DNA from: Amnibacterium flavum
GTDB lineage: Bacteria; Actinomycetota; Actinomycetes; Actinomycetales; Microbacteriaceae
Length of the DNA: 64,000 nucleotides
Assembly (NCBI RefSeq): GCF_003097495.1
Contig: NZ_QEOP01000001.1
Location: 620,001 to 684,000, forward strand
Reading direction: 5' to 3'
Made by a program: the position numbers and the translations under genes. Below are positions 38,789-48,379 of this stretch, one piece after another. The first letter of the stretch is position 1. The number at the start of each line of letters is the position of its first letter. The notes under the pieces were generated by a model, which saw only the letters and a program-made list of their open reading frames with translations, made no database searches and was not told the DNA's origin.

Positions 38789-40018
38789 TTAACTCTCCGC
38801 GGGGTCGCTCCGGCTTCCCGGCAGAGGGCGCGCCGCAGGTGTGGCGAGACCCGCGAGGGCGACGAGAACCAGCACCGGGATGAGCCCATTGAGAAGCCCG
38901 AAGTGCTCGCCCAGGAACCCGATCAGGGGAGGCCCGGCGAGGAAGGCCACGTAGCCGATGGTGGCCACCGCGCTCACCCGGGCCGCGGCGCGACGAGGGT
39001 CGTCGGACGCAGCCGACATGCCGACGGGGAATCCGAGGGAGGCTCCGAGCCCCCACAGCACGGTCCCGGCGATCGCGATGGGCGCGGATGGCACGAAGAT
39101 GAGGATCGCCAACCCGGCGACGGCCAGGAGGGACGAGACACGCAGAACGGGCACCCGTCCGAACCGGTCGAGGAGTCCGACCCCCGCGAACCTGCCGATG
39201 GTCATCGAGGTGAGGAACAGGGCGAGCACGAGAGCCGCCTGGTCGTTCGCGAGACCGTGCCCGTCGACCATGGCGAGCGCGAGCCAATCGTTCGCGGAAC
39301 CTTCGGCGAACGCCATTCCGAGGACGATCACCCCGATGAGGAGGGTGCGCGGTTCCGTCCAGACGCTCATCCGCTCGCGCCACCCTCGCGGTGCGCTGTC
39401 GTCATCGGCGTGCGGCTCGATGCCGACCATCTCGGACTGGTAGGAGCGGACCGCGATGATCAAGGCGATGAGGATCGCGGCCGCGATGGCCGAGGTGTGC
39501 ACGAGAAGAGGGATCCCGAACGCCTCGGCCAGTGCGCCGATGCCTGTTCCCACGACGGTCCCGACGCTGAACATGGCGTGGAAGATCGGCATGATCGCTC
39601 GCCCGAGCACCCGTTCGTTCGCCGCTCCGGAGACGTTCATCGCCACGTCGCACATGCCGTTCCCCGCGCCGAACACGAGCAGTCCCGCGAAGGTCAGCCA
39701 GATGCTGTCGACCTGCGCTCCGACCGCGGCGAGCGGAAGTCCCAGAACGCCGACGCCCAGACTCAGGAGCACCCCGCGCGCTGCTCCGATACGGGCGATC
39801 ACATGGCCCGCCGCCGTGAGTCCGAGGATCGACCCGACAGCGACTCCGAACAGGACGATCCCGATGACGCTGGTGCTCACCTCGAGCTGATCGCGCACCG
39901 TCGGCACCCGTGACAGCCAGGTCGCGATGGCGAGACCCGACAGCCCGAAGGTCACGAAGATCGCGTTGCGCCATGCCGAGATCTGCGGACGGGTGAGGCT
40001 GGGGGTCGGAGAGGTCAC
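38789..40018 (-). CDS. Major facilitator superfamily transporter
   Basis: This 409-residue protein has about twelve transmembrane segments. The loop after helix two has GHVIARIGAARGVLL, and the second half repeats it as GVGLLDRFGRVPVLR. The cargo cannot be predicted; relatives include sugar or drug exporters (FucP/YbjJ-like). The GTG start overlaps the stop of the upstream MATE gene (GTGA), so the two transporters are probably co-expressed. Confidence 0.87.
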   Translation of the reverse strand: MTSPTPSLTRPQISAWRNAIFVTFGLSGLAIATWLSRVPTVRDQLEVSTSVIGIVLFGVAVGSILGLTAAGHVIARIGAARGVLLSLGVGVLGLPLAAVGAQVDSIWLTFAGLLVFGAGNGMCDVAMNVSGAANERVLGRAIMPIFHAMFSVGTVVGTGIGALAEAFGIPLLVHTSAIAAAILIALIIAVRSYQSEMVGIEPHADDDSAPRGWRERMSVWTEPRTLLIGVIVLGMAFAEGSANDWLALAMVDGHGLANDQAALVLALFLTSMTIGRFAGVGLLDRFGRVPVLRVSSLLAVAGLAILIFVPSAPIAIAGTVLWGLGASLGFPVGMSAASDDPRRAAARVSAVATIGYVAFLAGPPLIGFLGEHFGLLNGLIPVLVLVALAGLATPAARPLPGSRSDPAES

Positions 40019-41370
40019 ACGTTCGAGCCTATGGCCGGCGCGCGGCCCGCGAGGGGGATCCAGCGCGTGCCGCGAGCACGCAGTCCGAGAGTGATCGCGC
40101 GCGCGCCGAGCATGCCCGCACCGAGCGCGATCCACAGCAGGGCGACGGCGGCGACGGGATCGGTCGGAGCGAAGGCGACGGCCGGTGCGAGGGCCGCGAG
40201 ATAGACGACGAGGTTGATGATTCCCGCGAATGCGAGGTAGCGACCGTCTCCCGCGCCGATCAGTACCCCGTCCAGCACGAAGACGTATCCCGCCAGCGGC
40301 AGTGACGCGGCAGTCAACAGGGTGGCGACCACGAGCGCCTGCCGCACGGCGTCGTCGGAGGTGAAGACGATGCCGATCACGGGGGAGAGCGCGGCGAGGA
40401 CGACGCCGAAGACCGCCCCGGCGAGGATTCCCCAACCGGTCAGCCGCCGTGCGACGGTGACGACGCGCGTCCTGTCGCCCGCCCCGATCGAATGACCGAT
40501 GAGCGCCTGGCCCGCGATCGCGAGGGCATCGAGGGCGAACGCGGCGGACAGGAACACGGTCATCGCGATCTGCATGGTCGCCAGTTCGGTCACTCCGAGA
40601 GAGGACGCCGCGACGGTGGTCGCCACGAACGAGGCGCGGAGGCTGATCGTGCGCAGGAGCAGCCAGCCGCCGCCCACCGCCGCTGTGCTCACCCCGTCGA
40701 GACCGGGGCGGAGCCGTGCGCCCGTCCGTCGGGCGGCCCGCACGGCGAGCACGACGTAGATGACCGCCATGCCCCATTGCGCGATGACGGTTCCCGCTGC
40801 CGATCCCGCGATACCCCATCCCGCGCCGTAGATGAGGAGGGCGTTGAGTGCCGCGTTCGTGCCGAAGCCCGCGGCGGCGATGACCAGCGGCGTCCGGGTG
40901 TCCTGCAGCCCGCGCAGCAGACCCGTCGCCGCGATCACGACCAGCATCGCCGGGAGGCCCCACAGAGACACCGAGTAGTAGACGGTCGCCGCCTCCCGGA
41001 CGTCGGGCTCGGAGCCGAAGACACCGATGACGGCGGGAGCCGTCGGCAGGGCGACAGCGGTGATGACGAGACCGAGACCCAGGGCCAGCCACATCCCGTC
41101 GATGCCCGCGGTGACGGCACCCGCCCGGTCGCCGGCGCCCAACCGTCGCGCGACGCTCGGCGTGGTGGCGTAGGCGAGGAAGACCAGGAGTCCCACGAGC
41201 GTCTGAAGAACGGTGCTCGCGATGCTCAGGCCCGCGAGGGGCACCTCGCCCAGATGTCCGATGAGAGCACTGTCGGTGAGGAGGAACAGGGGCTCCGCGA
41301 TGAGAGCCCCGAGCGCGGGCACGGCGAGACGTGCGATGTCTCGATCGAGGGGCAGCAGCATCCGGCGCAT
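40015..41370 (-). CDS. MATE family efflux transporter (DinF-like)
   Basis: This 451-residue protein has about twelve helices. It starts IARLAVPALGALIAEPLFLLTDSALIGHLG, with the family Pro and Asp residues in the first helix (shown here in two parts: up to APAL-type core, then TDSALIGHLG). MATE proteins expel drugs or metabolites with Na+ or H+. The DinF subgroup is suggested by TTPSVARRLGAGD and the paired-half layout. It is followed by an overlapping MFS gene. Confidence 0.88.
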   Translation of the reverse strand: MRRMLLPLDRDIARLAVPALGALIAEPLFLLTDSALIGHLGEVPLAGLSIASTVLQTLVGLLVFLAYATTPSVARRLGAGDRAGAVTAGIDGMWLALGLGLVITAVALPTAPAVIGVFGSEPDVREAATVYYSVSLWGLPAMLVVIAATGLLRGLQDTRTPLVIAAAGFGTNAALNALLIYGAGWGIAGSAAGTVIAQWGMAVIYVVLAVRAARRTGARLRPGLDGVSTAAVGGGWLLLRTISLRASFVATTVAASSLGVTELATMQIAMTVFLSAAFALDALAIAGQALIGHSIGAGDRTRVVTVARRLTGWGILAGAVFGVVLAALSPVIGIVFTSDDAVRQALVVATLLTAASLPLAGYVFVLDGVLIGAGDGRYLAFAGIINLVVYLAALAPAVAFAPTDPVAAVALLWIALGAGMLGARAITLGLRARGTRWIPLAGRAPAIGSNV

Positions 41371-41435
41371 GGCTCGCCCGACGCTAGACCATTCCTCCCG
41401 CCATCCGCCGTCTTCGAGACTTAGTCTTGGAGACG

Positions 41436-43418
41436 ATGAGCGCTCCCACCGGTCCCCGCCCCGAATCCGGCCTCGACATCGCGGAGTTCGATCCTGATAT
41501 CCGCGTCCAGGACGACCTGTTCCGTCACGTCAACGGGCGGTGGATCGCGCGTACCGAGATCCCCGCGGACCGCGCGCGCTACGGCTCGTTCTACCTGCTC
41601 GCCGAGAAGGCGGAGGAGGCCGTGCGCGACATCATCATCGAGGCGCAGGGCGCCGCCGAGGGCACGCAGGAGCGCAAGATCGGGGATCTGTACTCGAGCT
41701 TCCTCGACGAGGAGCGGGTCGAGGCGCTCGGCGCCGAGCCTCTCGCCGACGACCTCGCTCGGGCTCGCGCCGTCTCCTCCGCCGAGGAGCTCGTGCAGAC
41801 CATCGGCTCGATGCAGCGCAGCGGCAGCGTGAGCCTCATCCAGCTGTTCGTCGACAACGACCCGGGCAACCCGGAGCGCTACCTCATCTTCCTCGAGCAG
41901 GGCGGCCTGGGCCTCCCCGATGAGAGCTACTACCGCGAGGACAAGTTCGCCGAGATCCGTGCTGCGTACCTGCGCCACCTCGAGCGCGTCCTGGCGCTCG
42001 CCGGATGGGACGAGCCCGCCGTCGCCGCCGAGCGCGTCCTCCGCCTCGAGACCGCCATCGCCGCCGTGCACTGGGACAACGTGCGCACGCGTGACAGCGA
42101 GGCGACCTACAACCTGATGACCTGGGAGGAAGTCGCCTCGCTCGCCGCCGCGGCCGAGGGAGGCGGGCTGGACACCTGGTTGCGCGGGCTCGACGTGCCG
42201 AAGGAGGCGCTCGCCGAGGTCGTCGTCCGCGAGCCCGGTTTCCTCGAGGGGCTCGCGCCCCTCCTCACCTCGTCGCGCCTCGACGAGTGGCGCGACTGGC
42301 TGGCGTGGCAGATCATCCGATCCTCTTCGCCGTACCTGTCCGACGCGTTCGTCTCGGCGAGCTTCGACTTCTACGGCCGCACCCTGACCGGCACCCCCGA
42401 GATCCGAGCGCGCTGGAAGCGCGGGGTCAGCCTCGTGGAGGGCGCGCTTGGCGAGGCCGTCGGTCGCACCTACGTCGAACGGCACTTCCCGCCCGCGGCC
42501 AAGACCGAGATGGACGTGCTCGTCGCAAGCCTGATCGAGGCATACCGTCAGTCGATCTCGCAGCTCGAGTGGATGAGTCAGGAGACCCGCCTCCGAGCGC
42601 TCGACAAGCTCGACAAGTTCGTTCCCAAGATCGGCTACCCCGACACGTGGCGCGACTACTCGGCGCTCGTCATCGATCCCGCCGACCTCATCGGCAACGT
42701 CCGTCGGGCCGGTGACTTCGAGTTCGCCCGAGAGCTGGCGAAGATCGGCGCTCCGCTCGATCGCGGCGAATGGTTCATGACTCCGCAGACGGTCAACGCG
42801 TACTACAACCCGGGTTTCAACGAGATCGTCTTCCCCGCCGCCATCCTCCAGTTCCCGTTCTTCGTCGAGGGCCGAGACCCCGCCGCCAACTACGGCGCCA
42901 TCGGTGCGGTCATCGGGCACGAGATCGGCCATGGATTCGACGACCAGGGGTCGCGATTCGACGGCGACGGCAGGCTCACCGATTGGTGGACCCCCGAGGA
43001 CCGCGCGGCATTCGAGGAACGGACCGCGTCGCTCATCGGCCAGTACGACGCCCTCGAACCGCTGCAGACTCCCGGCCATCACGTGAACGGTGCGCTGACG
43101 ATCGGCGAGAACATCGGCGATCTCGGTGGTCTCGGCATCGCCTGGAAGGCCTACCTGCTCTCGCTCGACGGCGAGGAGCCCCCCGTCATCGACGGGCTCA
43201 CCGGCGCGCAGCGGTTCTTCCTCTCCTGGGCGCAGGCCTGGCAGCAGAAGTCGCGCGATGAGGAGGTCCTTCGTCTCCTCGCGATCGATCCCCATTCGCC
43301 GAGCGAGTTCCGGGCGAACCAGATCGTCCGCAACCTCGATCCGTTCTACGAAGCCTTCGGCGTCACCGAGAGTGACGCCCTGTGGCTGCCCGAAGACTCC
43401 CGCGTCACGATCTGGTGA
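41436..43418 (+). CDS. pepO: M13 family zinc metallopeptidase (PepO-like)
   Basis: This 660-residue peptidase is related to neprilysin. The zinc motif is H495-E-I-G-H499 (VIGHEIGHGFDDQGS), with the third ligand Glu in GENIGDLGG. A NAYYNP substrate-binding motif lies about 40 residues before. No signal peptide or membrane anchor is visible, so it is probably cytoplasmic, as in other actinobacteria. The ATG at 41436 is chosen; GGAG lies close upstream. Confidence 0.93.
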   Translation: MSAPTGPRPESGLDIAEFDPDIRVQDDLFRHVNGRWIARTEIPADRARYGSFYLLAEKAEEAVRDIIIEAQGAAEGTQERKIGDLYSSFLDEERVEALGAEPLADDLARARAVSSAEELVQTIGSMQRSGSVSLIQLFVDNDPGNPERYLIFLEQGGLGLPDESYYREDKFAEIRAAYLRHLERVLALAGWDEPAVAAERVLRLETAIAAVHWDNVRTRDSEATYNLMTWEEVASLAAAAEGGGLDTWLRGLDVPKEALAEVVVREPGFLEGLAPLLTSSRLDEWRDWLAWQIIRSSSPYLSDAFVSASFDFYGRTLTGTPEIRARWKRGVSLVEGALGEAVGRTYVERHFPPAAKTEMDVLVASLIEAYRQSISQLEWMSQETRLRALDKLDKFVPKIGYPDTWRDYSALVIDPADLIGNVRRAGDFEFARELAKIGAPLDRGEWFMTPQTVNAYYNPGFNEIVFPAAILQFPFFVEGRDPAANYGAIGAVIGHEIGHGFDDQGSRFDGDGRLTDWWTPEDRAAFEERTASLIGQYDALEPLQTPGHHVNGALTIGENIGDLGGLGIAWKAYLLSLDGEEPPVIDGLTGAQRFFLSWAQAWQQKSRDEEVLRLLAIDPHSPSEFRANQIVRNLDPFYEAFGVTESDALWLPEDSRVTIW

Positions 43419-44320
43419 CCGCGACGACCGAGCGTCGGCGGCGGGGGAGGGGCCACCTGCAGCCGACGGGACGACATCGGGGGTTCGAGGCCACCGAGAA
43501 CTTCAGTGCGGGGTTCCAGGCGCTCGCGCATCTGGCACTCGACGGCGCTCAGGTCTCGGCGCGTGCCATCGATCTGCTCACCGGTCGTGTCCTCTTCTCG
43601 GTCGACGATCACGTCGTCCTGCCCACCGCGAGCATCGGCAAGGTGCTGCTGCTGCTCGAGGTGTCGGCTCGCCTGGGCGTCGGAGGCTACTCGCGTTACG
43701 ACATCCTGGACCGCACGTCGCCCGACGAGGTCGAGGACTCCGGGATCTGGCAGCACCTGCACACGCCCGCGCTTCCGCTCGCGGATGTGGCGAGCCTGGT
43801 GGGCGCCGCGAGCGACAACCTGGCCACCAATGTGCTCCTGCGCCGGGTGGGTCTCGACGCGGTGCGGGAGCGCACCGACGAGCTCGGCCTGCAGCGCACC
43901 GCCCTGCTCGATCGGGTCCGCGACCGCCGAGGACCCGATGACGCCCCTCAGCTGTCGGTCGGTTCGATGGACGAGCTGGTGTGGCTGTTCGCGGCGATCG
44001 CCCGGGGTGAGGCGATCGATGCCACGACGAGCTACCGTGTGGCCGACTGGCTCGCTCTCAACGTCGACCTCTCGATGGTGGCCAGCGCGTTCGGTCTCGA
44101 CCCGCTGTCGCACGTCCGCTCGGACCACAACCTCACGCTGTTCAACAAGACAGGCACCGACAAGGGCCTGCTGAGCGAGGTCGGGGTGCTGCGCGGTCCC
44201 CGGGCGGGTGTCGCGTACGGCGTCACGCTCTCCTACCGCGACGACCGGCTCGCCGACCGATTGAGCGCACGCCAGGCGATGCACACCATCGGCCTCGACC
44301 TGCTCGAGTACGTCCACTGA
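43415..44320 (+). CDS. Beta-lactamase-fold serine hydrolase (class A-like)
   Basis: This 301-residue protein has the class A penicillin-recognising fold: S73-I-G-K76 (TASIGK), S133-D-N and K245-T-G. A clear signal peptide is absent, which is unusual for a beta-lactamase, so a cytoplasmic esterase or hydrolase role is possible. The GTG start overlaps the stop of the peptidase gene (GTGA). Resistance should not be inferred without testing. The gene ends just before a tandem repeat. Confidence 0.85.
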   Translation: MTATTERRRRGRGHLQPTGRHRGFEATENFSAGFQALAHLALDGAQVSARAIDLLTGRVLFSVDDHVVLPTASIGKVLLLLEVSARLGVGGYSRYDILDRTSPDEVEDSGIWQHLHTPALPLADVASLVGAASDNLATNVLLRRVGLDAVRERTDELGLQRTALLDRVRDRRGPDDAPQLSVGSMDELVWLFAAIARGEAIDATTSYRVADWLALNVDLSMVASAFGLDPLSHVRSDHNLTLFNKTGTDKGLLSEVGVLRGPRAGVAYGVTLSYRDDRLADRLSARQAMHTIGLDLLEYVH

Positions 44321-44330
44321 CCAGCCCCGC

Positions 44331-44420
44331 CCGCCCGCCCGCTGAGCGCAGCGAAGCGCAGGGACCTCGGCTGCGCTGACCCGCCCGCCCGCTGAGCGCA
44401 GCGAAGCGAAGGGACCTCAG
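44331..44420. repeat. Two 40-bp direct repeats at 50-bp spacing
   Basis: Copies at 44331-44370 and 44381-44420 differ at two bases. Each begins CCGCCCGCCCGCTGAGCGCA and continues with AGCGAAGCG. The second overlaps the end of the next gene. They belong to the same intergenic repeat family as those near 45287 and 57703. Confidence 0.85.
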
Positions 44421-45187
44421 TTGAGTTCGGGAGTGTCCTCAGGGATGACGCCGTTGCCGTACAGATCGGCGGCGAGGTCCTGCAGCGCACGGAGCGCGAC
44501 CCTCTGAGTGAACGGCCCGTATGAGATCCGCGCCACTCCGAGCGCCTCGTAGTCGGCTGCGGGAAGAGCGCCCGGCCGGCCGATAACGGACAGCTTGCCT
44601 TCGCCGAGGCCCTCGACGAGTCGTCCGACGTGCTCCTTCGTGATGGCACCCGGTACGAAGACCAGCGCAGCGCCCTCGGACAGGAAGGCACGTCCGCGCG
44701 CGATCGCGTCGTCGATGCTCTCGTCGATCGGGCGGTCGCCGCCGCGGGCGATCGCATCGGTCCGAGCGTTGAGCTGGAACCGGATCCCTTCGCGCTCGGC
44801 CGCCTCGATGATGGCGCGCACCCGGGCGACCGACTCGTCGAACGGACGGAGGCGGTCCTCGACGTTCGCGCCGACCACGCCGTAGCCGATCGCACGGCGG
44901 ATCGTCTCACCGGGTTCGGAATAGCCGTCGTCCAGGTCGGCGGTAACCGGGAGGTCGACGGCGTCGGCGATCACCTTCGCTCCCTGGAGGGCAACGTCGA
45001 GCGGCATGCCGCCGTCGGGGTAGCCGTACATCGCGGCGATGGAATGCCCGGCGGTCGCGATCGCCGTCGTCTCGGGGAGGGCGGCGACAGCCTTCGCGCT
45101 GATCGCGTCCCACACGTTCACGACCCGGAGGATCTCCGGGGCTTGGTGCAGTCGCTCGAGTTCGATGGCCTTGTCTGCGAGTTCCAC
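44417..45187 (-). CDS. Isocitrate lyase/PEP mutase family protein
   Basis: This 256-residue TIM-barrel protein has VVNVWDAISAKAV near the start, the metal-binding TADLDDGY and the EDR/RTDA motifs (NVEDRLRPF, LNARTDA). Family members act on C-C or P-C bonds, e.g. 2-methylisocitrate lyase or PEP phosphonomutase; the KKCGH-type lyase active site is not visible, so the exact reaction is open. The start is GTG at 45187 with GGAAGG six bases upstream. Confidence 0.85.
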   Translation of the reverse strand: MELADKAIELERLHQAPEILRVVNVWDAISAKAVAALPETTAIATAGHSIAAMYGYPDGGMPLDVALQGAKVIADAVDLPVTADLDDGYSEPGETIRRAIGYGVVGANVEDRLRPFDESVARVRAIIEAAEREGIRFQLNARTDAIARGGDRPIDESIDDAIARGRAFLSEGAALVFVPGAITKEHVGRLVEGLGEGKLSVIGRPGALPAADYEALGVARISYGPFTQRVALRALQDLAADLYGNGVIPEDTPELN

Positions 45188-45286
45188 GTCAGTCCTTCCC
45201 GTTCACCGCCCGGATCAGCGGGGACCTGCACACTACGGCGCCCGCATGAAGGAAAGATGAGTCGCGACGGGTTTTCGGCCGGTGGT

Positions 45287-45441
45287 CCGCCCGCGGAGCG
45301 CAGCGATGAGCCGGGCTTGCCTTCGTCGACCTTCATTTCGCTTCGCTCAATGGGCGGCGGCCGCTCTCGCCGCCCGCTGAGCCTGTCGAAGCGCAGGCGT
45401 CTCCCTTGTCGCCGTTCATTTCGTCAGGCTCAATGGGCGGC
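45287..45441. repeat. Two inverted intergenic repeat elements
   Basis: Element A has arms at 45287-45310 and 45331-45360; element B has arms at 45370-45393 and 45417-45441. Left arms carry CCGCCCGC(T/G)GAGC and right arms read GCTCAATGGGCGG, an imperfect inverse. They fill the 262-bp gap between the PEP-mutase-like gene and the acetyltransferase, where no gene is visible. Confidence 0.8.
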
Positions 45442-45449
45442 TTCGGGGA

Positions 45450-45950
45450 TCAGTCCTCGAGGCGGCGCTCGATCAGGACCGTGTCGCGCCACTGCCCGCG
45501 AAGGGGGCCGTACCCCATGAGCCCGATCCGCTCCCGGACACCCACGATGCGAAATCCCAGAGCGGTGTGCAGCGCAAGACTCTCCTCGTTCTCCGGGAAG
45601 ACATTGGACTGCACCGTCCAGACCCCGGCTCGCCGGGCGGAGGCCAGCAGCTCGGCGAGCAGGATCCGTCCGACGCCTCCCCCACGAGCAGCGGGATCGA
45701 CGTAGATGGAATGCTCGACGACGCCCGCGTAGACGGGCCGAGCCGACACCGGGGACGCGGCGGCCCATCCCGTGACGGCACCGCCCGTTTCGGCGACCAG
45801 CCTCAGGTCCGGTCTCCTGGTCGCGTCGAAGGCGTCCCAGCTCGGAGGCTCGGCCTCGAATGTCGCATGACCGGTATCGATGCCGTCGCGGTAGATCCTC
45901 TCGACCGTCGGCCAGTCCTCGCGGGAGAGGGGGCGGACAGTCGCGCTCAT
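45450..45950 (-). CDS. GNAT N-acetyltransferase, phosphinothricin acetyltransferase-like
   Basis: This 166-residue acetyltransferase has the acetyl-CoA loop PAARGGGVGRILLAELL (about 86-102) and the typical start VRPLSREDWPTVERIYRDGI. Strand pattern and HTALGFRIVGVRERIG match the PAT/Bar subgroup, which acetylates phosphinothricin-like amines or methionine sulfoximine. The real substrate is unknown. It ends 20 bases from the hemA stop, both on the minus strand. Confidence 0.87.
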   Translation of the reverse strand: MSATVRPLSREDWPTVERIYRDGIDTGHATFEAEPPSWDAFDATRRPDLRLVAETGGAVTGWAAASPVSARPVYAGVVEHSIYVDPAARGGGVGRILLAELLASARRAGVWTVQSNVFPENEESLALHTALGFRIVGVRERIGLMGYGPLRGQWRDTVLIERRLED

Positions 45951-45969
45951 CGACGTCGGGCGGCTGTGC

Positions 45970-47274
45970 TCAGGCGGAGCCGAGGTGACGGCCCTCGGAG
46001 GTGCCGGTCTCGGGAGTCGTCTCGATCCCGAGATCGAACAGCAGGTTGAAGGCCTGGGCGACCAGTTCGGCGTCGCCTTCGCGGGCGATCTCCTTCGCCC
46101 GCTGAGTCGGACGGTGCACCAGAACGCTCACGAGGTGCCGCATCGCCCGCTCGACGGACTCGCTCGCCTCGCCGCGCGCACGCAGGCGTTCGAGTTCGGC
46201 GTCGAGGAGGTCGAAGACGTGCGAGCGATAGGCCACGACCGCGGCGGTCGCCTGCTGCTCCGCGGTCTCCGCGCGGTAGGCGGCGGCAGCGGTGTCGATC
46301 ATCGCGCGCGCCGAGTCGGTCGCCGCGAACTCCTCGAGAGGAGCGTGCAGGCGGATCGTCTCGAGGTCGAGGAGATCGGTTCCCTCGACGGTCGCGACGG
46401 CGGGATCGACGTTGCGGGGGAGCCCCATGTCGATGACCATCCGGCGGTGGGCGCTCGCCGCCTGGGCGGCGGTCATCATCGCCTTGGTGAGCACCACGTT
46501 CTCGGAAGTGCTGCAGGTCAGGATCACCGTCGACTCGGCCAGCACATCGGCGAGGTCGGCGCGGACCACCGGCTTCACGCCCTCACGGGTCGCGAACTTG
46601 TGCGCTCTGCCCGAGGGGGAGAAGACGGAGACCTCGGTGACGCCGCGGTCGCGGAGCGCCGCCAGGCTCGCGCCCGCGAAGCGGCCGGTGCCGACGAGCA
46701 GTACCTTCTGGTCGGTCCAGTCGGGGACCCGGCTGGAGGCCAGTTCGAGGGCGAGGCGCACGATGGACCGGCCTGCGCCGCCGACGCCGGTCTTCGTCTG
46801 GACAGCTCGCGAGGCGGTCGATGCGCGTTGGAACAGGCGCTCGAGCTCGGCGGAGGTCGTGCCCGATGCGCGTGCCGCGTCGAGCGAGCGGCGGACCTGG
46901 CCGGCGATCTCGCCCTCGCCGATGACAACGGACTCGAGTCCGCTGGAGACCGCGAAGAGGTGCTCGGCGACGGCGGAGTCCGCGTGGATCTCGAGGGACT
47001 CGCGCAGTTCGTTCGCCGAAACGCCGGTGCGCGTGGAGATCAGTTCGATCGCGCCCTGGGCGGCGATCTCGCGAGCCGCGACGAGCGGCTCCTCGATGTC
47101 GAGGTAGGCCTCGAAGCGGTTGCAGGTCGCGACGACGACGGCGCCGGAGACGAATCCGGAGTTCTCGACGAGGTCGGGGCCGACTGCCGGACCCGACACC
47201 GAAAGCCTCTCGAGCAGATCGAAGGCGGCCGTGCGATGGCTCGCCGAGAGACAGAGAAGCACGGAGGAGATCAT
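45970..47274 (-). CDS. hemA: Glutamyl-tRNA reductase
   Basis: This 434-residue enzyme reduces glutamyl-tRNA to glutamate-1-semialdehyde, the first committed step of the C5 haem route. The catalytic Cys51 sits in VVVATCNRFEAYLD. GEGEIAGQV and the NADPH-binding VLLVGTGRFAGASL follow, and a C-terminal helix bundle mediates dimerisation. It is divergent from hemE with only 25 bases between the start codons, so the promoters overlap coding sequence or the neighbour's leader. Confidence 0.96.
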   Translation of the reverse strand: MISSVLLCLSASHRTAAFDLLERLSVSGPAVGPDLVENSGFVSGAVVVATCNRFEAYLDIEEPLVAAREIAAQGAIELISTRTGVSANELRESLEIHADSAVAEHLFAVSSGLESVVIGEGEIAGQVRRSLDAARASGTTSAELERLFQRASTASRAVQTKTGVGGAGRSIVRLALELASSRVPDWTDQKVLLVGTGRFAGASLAALRDRGVTEVSVFSPSGRAHKFATREGVKPVVRADLADVLAESTVILTCSTSENVVLTKAMMTAAQAASAHRRMVIDMGLPRNVDPAVATVEGTDLLDLETIRLHAPLEEFAATDSARAMIDTAAAAYRAETAEQQATAAVVAYRSHVFDLLDAELERLRARGEASESVERAMRHLVSVLVHRPTQRAKEIAREGDAELVAQAFNLLFDLGIETTPETGTSEGRHLGSA

Positions 47275-47299
47275 ACGCGGCCATGGAACACTGGTTGCT

Positions 47300-48379
47300 G
47301 TGTCAACCCTTCCCCAGACCCACCCACTCCTCGACGGCCGGACCGCATCCTCGCCCCTCGTACGCGCCTACCGCGGTGAGCGGGGGTCGACGACACCTGT
47401 CTGGTTCATGCGCCAGGCCGGACGCTCTCTGCCCGAATACCGTTCCCTCCGCGAGGGCGTCGCAATGCTCGACAGCTGCCTCGACCCCGCGATGGCCAGC
47501 GAGATCACCCTGCAACCCGTCCGCCGCCACGGAGTCGACGCGGCCATCTTCTTCAGCGACATCGTCATCCCCTTGCGCCTCGCCGGCGTCGACGTCGAGA
47601 TCGTTCCCGGCCGCGGGCCCGTCCTCGGCCGGCCGGTGCGCACCGCGGCCGATGTCGCCCGGCTGCGGGAGCTCACTCTCGAACCCGAGGCGCTCGAGCC
47701 GATCCGTCAGGGCATCGCTGCGACCGTCGCGGAACTCGGCTCCACCCCTCTGATCGGATTCGCGGGCGCTCCGTTCACCCTCGCCGCCTACCTCGTCGAG
47801 GGCGGCCCCTCGAAGGACCACCTGGGCGCGCGCGCCATGATGCATGCGGACCCCGACTCCTGGCGCGACCTCATGGAATGGGCCGCCGACATCAGCGCGG
47901 CATTCCTGCGGGCTCAGATCCTGGCGGGAGCCAGCGCCGGCCAGCTCTTCGACTCCTGGGCGGGATCGCTCTCGCCCACCGACTACGGCACGTCGGTGCA
48001 GTGGGCCTCCGCGCGGGCGCTCGCCGCGGTCGCCGACCTCGGTGCGCCGCTCGTCCACTTCGGTGTCGGCACCGGGGAGATCCTCGCGGCGATGCGCGAC
48101 GCGGGAGCCGACGTGGTCGGTGTCGACTGGCGGACCACGCTCGAGGAGGCCTCGCGGCGGCTGGGCGGCGACACCCCGGTCCAGGGCAACCTCGATCCGG
48201 CGCTCCTCTCGGCGCCGTGGCCGGTTCTCGAGTCGGCGGTCCTCGCGGTGTTGAAGAGCGGTCGCGCTGCACCCTCGCACGTCTTCAACCTCGGCCACGG
48301 CGTGCCGCCCGACACCGACCCCGATGTGCTGACCCGCATCGTCGCCCTCGTCCACGAGGCCGGAGGGGACTCGGCGTGA
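47300..48379 (+). CDS. hemE: Uroporphyrinogen decarboxylase
   Basis: This 359-residue enzyme converts uroporphyrinogen III to coproporphyrinogen III. The hallmark PVWFMRQAGRSLPEYR occurs near residue 30, with IIFFSDIVIP-type (AIFFSDIVIPL) and GFAGAPFTLAAYL segments. The start is GTG at 47300, since the conserved N-terminus HPLLDGRTASSPLVRAYRG begins soon after. A strong ribosome-binding site is not visible. The stop overlaps the cgoX start. Confidence 0.95.
   Translation: MSTLPQTHPLLDGRTASSPLVRAYRGERGSTTPVWFMRQAGRSLPEYRSLREGVAMLDSCLDPAMASEITLQPVRRHGVDAAIFFSDIVIPLRLAGVDVEIVPGRGPVLGRPVRTAADVARLRELTLEPEALEPIRQGIAATVAELGSTPLIGFAGAPFTLAAYLVEGGPSKDHLGARAMMHADPDSWRDLMEWAADISAAFLRAQILAGASAGQLFDSWAGSLSPTDYGTSVQWASARALAAVADLGAPLVHFGVGTGEILAAMRDAGADVVGVDWRTTLEEASRRLGGDTPVQGNLDPALLSAPWPVLESAVLAVLKSGRAAPSHVFNLGHGVPPDTDPDVLTRIVALVHEAGGDSA

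Noticed and set aside
43415-44320. Antibiotic-resistance beta-lactamase
   Set aside because: The fold motifs are present but no signal peptide is seen, so a resistance role is not supported; called only as a serine hydrolase.
44331-44420. Possible CRISPR-like array
   Set aside because: Only two imperfect repeats with a 10-bp spacer, no cas genes, and the same motif occurs as inverted pairs elsewhere.
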